Shown one piece after another: positions 56,968-64,000 of a stretch of DNA of 64,000 nt. The notes under the pieces are model-generated. The model was not told the origin of the DNA. It made no database searches and saw only the letters and a program-made list of their open reading frames with translations. The position numbers were made by a program, and so were the translations under genes. This stretch comes from Siphonodentalium dalli (Eukaryota; Mollusca; Scaphopoda; Gadilida; Siphonodentaliidae): NCBI GenBank assembly GCA_032622095.1, contig CP136064.1:37314426-37378425 (forward strand), written 5' to 3'. Within the stretch, counting starts at the first letter, position 1. The number at the start of each line of letters is the position of its first letter.

Positions 56968-57397
56968 ATGGATTACCGAGATCTGTATCGGAGTTATTTG
57001 GAGGAGGGGTTGATCGTGAGAGGTGTCTTTTGGGGATGAAGCGCAGATGATCTGGAAGTCTTTGAGCTTAGCGACAACGGGTACTGTAGATAACTTCTTC
57101 GATATCTACAGATATACCGTTATGCTGATGACAGACCACAGAGATCGGGTTTTCGGATTACCACCACGGTTGTTCGGATACACCAGATTGCTGGGATCAT
57201 CAAGACTCATGGTGCGACTCGCGGCTACCTTACTGCAGCGTTCTATCACGATCTTCTCAGGGCACAGGGTATACGAATTCTTGCCGCTCTGGGGAATACA
57301 GACAGGACAGCCGTGCAATTGTGCCATTTGGTTGCGACGTTCCCAAGATAACTTCCAGGTTTATTCAAACCCAAATACACAGTGCGGTTTCTTTTGA
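56968..57397 (+). pseudogene. OTU-like protein 2, one frame break
   Basis: Starts MDYRDLYRSYLEEGLIVRGV, shifts frame in a T-run at about 57,028, and continues DEAQMIWKSLSLATTGT, LAATLLQRSITIFSGHRVYE, CNCAIWLRRSQDNFQVYSN to the TGA at 57,397. The layout parallels the gene at the left end (xxxxxWxxLSxAxxGT, LAATLxQRxxxxF). The catalytic Cys position is occupied by M/I. OTU-like fold by pattern only. Likely an accessory gene duplicated to both ends of the element and since diverged. Confidence 0.45.
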
Positions 57398-57410
57398 AGC
57401 CATTCAAAAC

Positions 57411-57453
57411 GGCCCTTTTCAGGGCCGCACAATTTTTTCGAAAGATACGCTCT
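57411..57453 (+). terminator. Histone-type stem-loop plus downstream element, OTU-like 2
   Basis: GGCCCTTTTCAGGGCC (57,411-57,426) is an exact consensus stem-loop, 13 nt after the stop. It is followed by GCAC and, 12 nt later, CGAAAGATACGCTCT (57,439-57,453), whose GAAAGA core fits a U7 snRNA-pairing histone downstream element. Confidence 0.85.
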
Positions 57454-57472
57454 AACATTGCTATTGTACGAT

Positions 57473-57580
57473 TTGTTCATTCTTCCTGAACTTGGAGAGA
57501 ATGTTCACATAATTTCTCAAAAAATACTTGTTCATTCATCCTGAACTTGGACAGAATGTTCACATAATTAACAAAGAATA
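57473..57580. repeat. 58-bp tandem duplication between convergent genes
   Basis: TTGTTCATTCTTCCTGAACTTGG/AGAATGTTCACATAATT occurs twice, at 57,473 and 57,528. CTGAACTTGG and ATGTTCACAT are the best-kept words. No gene. Confidence 0.8.
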
Positions 57581-57644
57581 CTTCCCTGACAATAAAACTA
57601 ACTACCGCCCCTTCATAATCTGATCACCAGGTAGCATAATAATG

Positions 57645-57688
57645 CAGAGCGTATCTTTCGTGAATTTTAAGAGGGCTTGAAAAGGGCC
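57645..57688 (-). terminator. Degenerate histone-type stem-loop, Pro/Gln-rich gene
   Basis: Minus strand: GGCCCTTTTCAAGCCC (57,688-57,673), 18 nt after the TGA at 57,707. The 5' half and loop are exact and the 3' half has lost a G, weakening the stem. The downstream element ACGAAAGATACGCTCTGC is preserved (57,660-57,643). Confidence 0.7.
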
Positions 57689-57706
57689 GTTTAAAATAAT
57701 ATAAAA

Positions 57707-58159
57707 TCATTTCTTTTGTTTCTTCATCACTGTTAAATCTTTCCCGAGTGATCCAAATGTTGATCGCTTCGTTGGTTCTTTCTGGAAACCATGTACTTGA
57801 ATTGGTATGTCAATCGTCTCAGGTTTCAAGTTGATTCTACGTTTAACCGATCTGTGTGTTAACTGCTTTCGCAAGTCCTTCATCTCCTGACAAATATTCG
57901 GTAACAACTTTGTCTGTTCTTCCCATTGCGAACTGTTGATAACTTGGTATATAACAGGTTGAATCATTTGTTTTTTTCTTCACCGGCGGTATATACACTG
58001 GTTGTTGGTCCGTTCGCGGATACACCGTTGGTACCTGTTGCTGTTCTACCCGTGGTGTCACATTTCCCGCATACAGTGGAGTCGAGTCAACATTTGCGTT
58101 GCAGGAACATGACCGTACTGCACATCAATAGTCTTGAGAAATTCCGTTACTGGATCCAT
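57707..58159 (-). pseudogene. Pro/Gln-rich protein, frame-broken
   Basis: The ATG at 58,159 (MDPVTEFLKTIDVQYGHVPA) is followed by a break near 58,095, then VTPRVEQQQVPTVYPRTDQQ and PVYIPPVKKK. A second break near 57,968 leads into QVINSSQWEEQTKLLPNICQ and a basic end (GKDLTVMKKQKK). Low complexity, rich in P, Q, V and T. No domain. It is the rightmost gene of the element, reading away from the right TIR. Confidence 0.5.
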
Positions 58160-58221
58160 GCTTCAAGATGACGCTAACGTTACAATTTACGCATGTAATA
58201 ACGGTATCATTTTCGAGGATC

Positions 58222-58282
58222 AACTATATGAGATGCGCTGGCGTCATTGTGTATTTTACTAAATTTCCCCGAACGTTAAATC
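58222..58282 (-). promoter_or_regulatory. Promoter module of Pro/Gln-rich gene
   Basis: Minus strand: CGGGGAAATTTAGTAAAATA, then CAATGACGC (58,249-58,241), then CTCATATAG (about 58,231-58,223), then the ATG at 58,159. Same order as the modules at 47.8 and 56.8-56.9 kb; the CRE-like site is degenerate here. Confidence 0.5.
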
Positions 58283-58312
58283 AAGTGTGTTTTCTTTTTT
58301 CTTTTTTTAAAA

Positions 58313-58667
58313 ACATCATATTTCTACGAATAAAACACCGATTTGACTCGGAGAAGTTTTATATGTACCACTCTACCATTATCTCATAACATATTTCACT
58401 GAAAGGTAACTTCTACGAGTACATTTTACAACGCTAGCGTCTTCGAATTTATTCGAAGACTTTCGCTTTTGTTAAAAAATGCACTGGTAAAGTTGCACAA
58501 TTTACTAATGCTTCGATTTTTTCTCGGTATTATTCTAAGTTCAGTGTGTCCAGCGAAAGGGGACGCCCTTCGCTTACCACACTGGCATTAGAATCCGATC
58601 AAAAAAAACGATACATTAGTAAATTATGCTCTTTTCTGTCAAAAACCCACTCACCTTACTCTTTGGA
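58313..58667. repeat. Right terminal inverted repeat
   Basis: Inverted complement of 46,663-47,031, ending TCACCTTACTCTTTGGA. It includes CTTCGAATTTATTCGAAG and GTTCAGTGTGTCCAGCGAA. A single copy, unlike the left end. Confidence 0.9.
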
Positions 58668-58689
58668 ATTTAACACAAACTCTGGACTG

Positions 58690-58825
58690 GCCCTGGTCTG
58701 TCACTCTGGCCCACCCCCTCGCTCGGGGTCATTCTGACCCATGGGCCAGAGTGACAGGTCCCAGTTCCTGACATTGACTCTCTGGCTGTCACTCTGGCAC
58801 ACCCCCTCGCTCGGGGTCACTCGGG
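58690..58825. repeat. GC-rich minisatellite at right flank of viral element
   Basis: Direct-orientation partner of 46,505-46,652 (CACTCTGGCCCACCCCCTCG, CTGACATTGACTCTCTGGCT). Units are longer and cleaner than at the left. Confidence 0.8.
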
Positions 58826-59036
58826 CCAACAAGAACAGCACCAGCTCCTACTCAGAGGCCGAGATTGCAGAATTGATCAGAAGTGCACACGCGACCATAG
58901 CAGCATGCCAAGAAGATAACGCCAGATACGAGGCGGCTGGAGCGATGTCACCACCTCCAACAACAACAACAACAACAGAAAAAGAAGAAGCACCACCTCA
59001 AAGAAAAAGAAACCAAAGTAAAAACAAAAGTTAGAT
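58826..59036 (+). CDS. Unassigned hydrophilic frame right of viral element
   Basis: In frame from the minisatellite: NKNSTSSYSEAEIAELIRSA, TIAACQEDNARYEAAGAMSP, a Thr run and a Lys/Arg-rich end to a stop at 59,034. Composition matches a short basic-tailed gag-like or host protein. It could be the continuation of the frame left of the element (46.2-46.5 kb), but nothing proves that. Confidence 0.35.
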
Positions 59037-59162
59037 CATCCATGCTCACCATTTCATGTTATATTTAATCTCATAACATATTTTAAATAAATTCAAATGT
59101 GGGTTCTAGGGAAGGGGTTCCGCCCCTTCCAAATCTTCCCGGGTTTAATCCCAAACCCCCAT

Positions 59163-60235
59163 AAAAACACAAAACTGGCTTGTAAAATTCAATCCCCTAA
59201 AAACTGAAACTCTCGTAATATCCAGGAAAGAAACACCAGTATATCATCCACCTCTCACCGTGGAAGCCGCGACAATTGTTGAGGTTGACAGCCATAAACA
59301 TCTGGGACTTACTTTCGACAACATGGCCTCATGGGACATCCACATCAAATCTATGCTTGATAAAGCGTGGAGTCTAGTAAACTTAGTGCGTAAACATAGA
59401 TACAGGCTAAGCAGAGTAACGCTTGAAAAAATACATTACACATTTGTCCGACCACTACTGGAATATGCCTCCCCTGTGTGGGATAACTCCCCTAATTATC
59501 TTAGTGATGACATTGAAAAGGTTCAGTACGAAATGGCCCAAATAGTAACAGGTGCAACCATCAGTACGAGTAACGTGCGTCTTTTATCAAAAACTGGCTG
59601 GGAACTCCTCTCCTCACGTCGTGGAAAACACAAGCTATGTCAATTTATTTAAATGATACGTGGAACTGCTCCATCAATTTTAAGAAATTATGTACGACCA
59701 ATTCAGGCAAACAATACCAGATATAACTTCAGATTTGAACATATAAAACTACCCTCGAATATTAAAAATGACTATTATATGGATTCGTTCTTACCAGCTG
59801 CAATTACAGAATGGAACAAACTGCCGGAAACTACAAAGAGTAGTAGTACAATCCAAGACTTCAAAAAGGAACTGAACAGTGAAAATATACGTCCACCTGC
59901 CTATTTTTATCATAGTAAATGCCGTAAATCTCATATCCTTCATACCCGGTTAAGACTGAACTGCAGCCACCTGAGTTGTGACCTTACAGACAATCATGTA
60001 AAACAATTCCCCTTCTGTTTATGTGGGGGAACTCGAGACAACTTACCACTATCTCTTTGAATGTACATTTTATCAAGAGGCCAGAAGAGAACTATATGAT
60101 TATCTACCCAATGTTGTCCTATCTGAGACTACTCTATTACGGGGATCAAGGGAGCTTAGTCTTAGTGAAAACAAACAGATATTTAATGCAGTACAGACAT
60201 ATATTATGAGAACAAAAAGATTCCCATGATTTGAA
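59163..60235 (+). mobile_element. 5'-truncated CR1/jockey-like LINE ORF2 end
   Basis: The frame starts at WLVKFNPLKTETLVISRK (RT palm/thumb border) and runs VDSHKHLGLTFDNMASWDIH, HYTFVRPLLEYASPVWDN. A single TAA at 59,650 interrupts, then APSILRNYVRPI, FLPAAITEWNKLP and LHTRLRLNCSHLS. A frameshift near 60,020 leads to YHYLFECTFYQEARREL and a stop at 60,229. The LEYASPVWD and AAITEWNxLP words are hallmarks of CR1/jockey-group LINEs. A different family from the 7-15 kb cluster. Confidence 0.85.
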
Positions 60236-61049
60236 CGAGTAACAAATTGCTTTGGATTCCGGTCGCGTTATGCTGCAGCAAGATATCCCCCAGAATATAT
60301 GTAGCACTAAATGCCTTCCGATAACGATTATTTTGTATATTACTTACTTGCTATTAGCCTGCATATACGTGAAACGATTCCGCATGAAAGATGCTCCGAA
60401 ATTCAGTGAACATCCTTGAAATAGGAATTGTCCTGTTTCGGGTTAGTGCTGCTGAATACGTACTTGTTCTCACGGAAGATAGATATTCCACGACATACTT
60501 TGATTATGAACACTCGTAGCCGTGTGTTTGTTTAATTAATTACATTTTGACGGATGGAACCAGTTAACAGCCAATGTGATTGACCCCCTCCCATGGCTTC
60601 TGACGCATGCAACTTACTATAGACGAGCATAATTGTAACCACGCAACAACTCAATTATTGAAAACTCCCCACCACTGTCATCATTTCACGATTCGTCTGT
60701 CCCCCACATCTTCTGCTTTCTCACCCTCTGGCTCTCTCTCTCTATGTCTCTCTCATTCTTTCAATATCCCCTGCTCGCTCAGAGCGCATATGCATGTACA
60801 AATCGCGTTGATTCAGTTCCGGGAAGATCCGTGTTATTCTCGATTAACTATACATTTGAAACTCGGATCATCTAAGGACACTGATTGTTGTGTGTTTATT
60901 AGTTTGTCTGGTAATTAGGAGCTATGAGATAAAGGGATTAAGGTGTCTGGCCCTTATATAAACACATATCAATGAACAATGACTCTCTCTCTAGAGCTCA
61001 TGGTACTTATTGTTGAATTATAGGATATTGGAGGTGAGCTCGTTGCTCT
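60236..61049. other. Intergenic DNA, no gene supported
   Basis: Some CT-rich patches (60,725-60,760). A 103-codon frame at 60,607-60,918 has no recognised domain. Confidence 0.4.
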
Positions 61050-61072
61050 CTCTCTATCTCTCTCTCTCGCTC

Positions 61073-61107
<35 letters not shown>

Positions 61108-62099
61108 GCTACTCGTATGACTCGTCAACATTGACACTAATTCTGTTCTTGAAGCCATTCATTCTCACATACATCGTCACATGGTAAGTCTGTGGCGAAA
61201 CAAGATCATTTGTTAGATTCATATGAATCTTTGTCGCCATAGTAGATCGGGAGGAAGTATAATCCGTCTGATGTGTATATATGACTCAATCAAAAAGAGC
61301 GACCATCACTGGCTGTCAGGAAATGTTATACCAAGCTGGGAGTTAATATATTATACCCATCACTGCCTGCAATAGTTTGCAAGAAGATGTTTTAATGTGA
61401 TTTCTTAATGAGTCTGTGGTTGGTCGCACAAGATGTGTTCCAGTATTCGGTTATACAACATAAGAACGTGTCTGTTATTTCGTCGACTTGACAACAGTAT
61501 GGCTCACCATAATATAGCCATTTACACACTCTTGGTAGGGTTCGATATTGTCATCCTCATCGTCAATGTTAATATATTGCCCAAGTTGTTGCAGAATTTG
61601 CATCGCATTTTACTGCTTTTTACTAATATGTCAAAAGGCTTCATTTTATGTTTGTGACAAGTCATGGTAGCCTGTCAACGCGTGAATTAGAGGCAATGTT
61701 TCGCGTACCTCTTGTACAATACTGTCCGCTATGTCGTTCGCGGAAATGACACTTGACCTATTTTTGTTTCAGTATGAAGAATCATCCTAGCTCATATTCG
61801 TCGAGAAACATAACATGCTAGTATTTCAGGGGCATCAAAACAATAACTAGCTTCCAACTGAGGCGTGCTGCATTTGACTGCATGTAACAGCATATCCGTG
61901 TCTGCTTCCTCGTGGTAACATATTAGCACGAGCTCAGGAACTAACTCCAAGTGAATGTCGCCATTCATGGGCCGTATCACATGACATTCGGCTTCATTGC
62001 AAACATATAATGCAGGGTTTCTGAGACAGCTGTAGATGCTGCACTGGACCATTCGCAAATACTTGGCACAATAAACTCACACCCACACCCTTTCTGGAA
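61050..62099. repeat. 1-kb dispersed repeat, copy 2, with (CT)n end
   Basis: Starts in a (CT)n tract (61,043-61,106), then matches 34,961-35,952 with only scattered substitutions and ends at the same word CCCTTTCTGGAATG. Same orientation as copy 1, about 26 kb away. The viral element and the capsid fragment lie between the two copies. Confidence 0.9.
61792..62058 (-). pseudogene. HEEADT-motif protein fragment, copy 2
   Basis: Same frame and length as copy 1 (88 codons) with a few amino-acid changes (VLICYHEEADTDMLLHAVKC). Both copies truncate at the same place, so the truncation predates the duplication. Confidence 0.45.
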
Positions 62100-64000
62100 T
62101 GTCATGTCCTTATAGCCCTATGCAGTTTGGGCTCCATATATAGCCATACGTTGTGCGACATATATAACTCTGGCCCTGTGTATAGTGCACGAAATACATG
62201 TATAGGGTTATGTGATTACAACACATTACGTCGCGTGATAACCAGAAGGATCTAACTACCATTACTAAATTTTAGAGCACCGGAATTTCGTACTAAAACC
62301 CATTTGTTATATGCGCGGAGGTTATATATTGTGCCCATGATCGGACTTTATGTACATGCGAGGTTTCATGCCCGAACAAAACATATTCACGACGAAATAT
62401 GTAAAAATGTGTTTGCAGATAGAACCATTCGCACACAGAATGGTCCGATTATGTGCGGATCAGAATGCCCTTGTAGGTAGGACACTGTGGCACAATAAAT
62501 CACGGACCTTCTCAAATTTGTGAGTTCTATCTACGATAATCTCTGGATATATAACCACACTTCAAATTGTAGCCCGGGTTTTCATCTGGCACAAACCTCA
62601 ATCTGAAATGAAACCATGTCAGATTGACGATTGTGTCAGATAGAAACTGGGACTATTCAATTTTATGAATTCTATAAAGATTGTTTGGTGCAATATAATG
62701 AAGGAATTCGACTTGAATAAGCACAACCCAATGGTCATTTAACAGACAGGATCAGACATACGTACGTGTAACTTGTAACGTGTTGTACTATTGTATTGTA
62801 TAAATTATTGTCATTGGTGCACCAAACGTTTCAGCATTATATACCTGATTTACTAATATCAACATCACAAGCAATGATATCCAACAAGCCGAGATATCTC
62901 CAAAAACTTAACCCTCCCCCCTAAAATTGATTTTCTATCTAAAAAATACCTGTCAAGTCAGAATAGTCCGTTTTCATTCCGTTTTGTAACCAATTCAGAG
63001 TCTTATTATATATCATGGAATTAGCATGAATCTGAGGAGGTTTATGTTATGGTAGAGTCTATTTAGTTTAAATATTTTATTTTTTTGGGGTAAATTGGCT
63101 AAAATTTTGATTATTTTTATAGGAATATTTTTTGAAAAATTCCCATGACTGTCAGTTTTATGGATACAGCTGCACAACATGCACCACAATAAGCACAAAT
63201 TATTCCACATGCAATATCAGACATAAAATGCTATAATCATGTACCAGACCAGAATAAGAAATAAAGTAAAACTTAAACCTACCCCAAGATAGTGTTATCA
63301 ATGCTTTCAATTTTATGCTATACTAAACTCGAAATGTCATTCGTACTAGTTGACAGAATTCATATAATAAATTGCAATAGCTCTGCCCACGGATTATGTA
63401 ATCTCATCTTCACCGTCACTGTCAAATGTGATGGTATCAGTCAATAGAATTTATGTGCAGCATCTTACAGGAAGAATGGTTCAAACAACGCAGGCTGTCT
63501 ATTGGCCGTTCATCCATGAAGTGCTACACTGGGAGTGGTTGATTTGGCAACGGTTGCAAGTCTCCACTGTTTTGCTATCATATTGGCTCTTTTTGGGTGT
63601 AGAATTAAAGATTCCTCACATGGTGGAAGTGCAGAAAGATCAACTACCTTTTGCTGATTCTAGAACTTCTGCTGGAACTTTACCCACCTAGCTAAATTCA
63701 CTTTTCTCGAATGTGGACCATACATGTATAAGGCTTCCAAAATGGCAACCATTTTTACATATATCTCGAACATTATTCTCTGTGTTTCCGAAAATGTAAC
63801 AAATTGTGACTAACTTGGTTATTTTACATGTTAGCTAATCAACTGATAACTAAATGTTATATACTGGTTGTCTCATTTCCTTATGGGGCATATCACATTA
63901 ATGTTAAAGTTGCCTTATCTGTTTTCTCCGAGAACCTCTTCTGGTCTACTAGGATAAAAATTGATCAACATGGTATAGGGTGGAGGTCAAGATGGAAACA
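62100..64000. other. Intergenic DNA, no gene supported
   Basis: AT-rich sequence. An 87-codon frame at 63,428-63,691 has no recognised domain. No repeat or RNA gene is seen. Confidence 0.4.

Larger units (their letters stand above)
46663..58667. mobile_element. Polinton/adintovirus-like endogenous element, about 12 kb
   Basis: Bounded by inverted repeats (46,663-47,031 and 58,313-58,667). Order from left, all minus unless noted: OTU-like gene, adenain-type protease, Cys/His small protein, major capsid, core, penton-like, integrase, two conserved element proteins, packaging ATPase, F-box-like ORF, polB C-terminus, YPDL-repeat protein, OTU-like gene 2 (plus), Pro/Gln-rich gene. The protease-ATPase-capsid-penton set plus integrase and pPolB is diagnostic of the Polinton/adintovirus group. 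Full Polintons are 15-20 kb, so this one is short, mainly because most of polB is missing. Nearly all long genes carry frame breaks, so as assembled it is not functional. Confidence 0.9.

Noticed and set aside
46663-58667. Exact target-site duplication of the viral element
   Set aside because: Bases next to the two TIR ends (AACT and AATT) do not match convincingly, so no duplication is claimed.

Overview
The window is eukaryotic, AT-rich intergenic DNA crowded with mobile elements. It most likely comes from a marine invertebrate. That inference rests on CR1/L2-like LINE tails (one with a 2A peptide), a tRNA-derived SINE, Penelope-like RT debris, long satellites and an F54H12.2-type capsid gene; the phylum cannot be fixed from the sequence alone. 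The only clear host coding sequence is one exon of a core-1 beta-1,3-galactosyltransferase (C1GALT1 family, about 19.3-19.94 kb), and it carries a one-base frameshift in a G-run.

Layout. 0-4.5 kb: two copies of a composite repeat with a 122-bp satellite, plus a second tandem array. 5.8-6.1 kb: a SINE. 7.2-15.3 kb: five 5'-truncated LINE tails of different families. 17.4-17.7 kb: a compound TA/CATA microsatellite. 19.3-19.9 kb: the C1GALT1-like exon. 21.9-24.3 kb: an inverted copy of the 122-bp satellite repeat, abutting a 107-bp satellite. 24.3-26.7 kb: a Penelope-like RT with a duplicated 3' block. 29-40 kb: two diverged copies of a complex unit (long-TIR MITE, long inverted repeat, unknown ORF), with a LINE endonuclease fragment and a 216-bp foldback between them. 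34.9-35.95 and 61.05-62.1 kb: near-identical direct copies of a roughly 1-kb repeat.

Centrepiece. From 46,663 to 58,667 lies an approximately 12-kb element bounded by terminal inverted repeats of about 360 bp. Its genes identify a Polinton/adintovirus-like endogenous dsDNA virus: adenain-type protease, double-jelly-roll major capsid protein, basic core protein, penton-like protein, retroviral-type integrase with chromodomain, A32-type packaging ATPase, and only the C-terminus of a protein-primed DNA polymerase B. A second, TIR-less copy of its capsid block lies just outside at 42.25-44.3 kb and shares lesions with the internal copy. Most genes are broken by single-base indels, often in homopolymers, so decay and assembly error cannot be told apart here.

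Most interesting observation. Four short genes near the two ends of this element each end, 13-19 nt after the stop, in a metazoan histone-mRNA 3' stem-loop (GGCCCTTTTCAGGGCC or a variant). Three of the four also have a conserved GAAAGATACGCTC-like downstream element resembling the U7-binding histone downstream element. The same four genes share an upstream module (CAATGACGTC-like site, GC-rich CGCGTTT, then a TATA-like stretch), in one place as a perfect-looking bidirectional palindrome. The capsid, ATPase and integrase genes show neither signal. The inference is that this element runs a separate, S-phase, histone-like, non-polyadenylated transcription class for its terminal genes.
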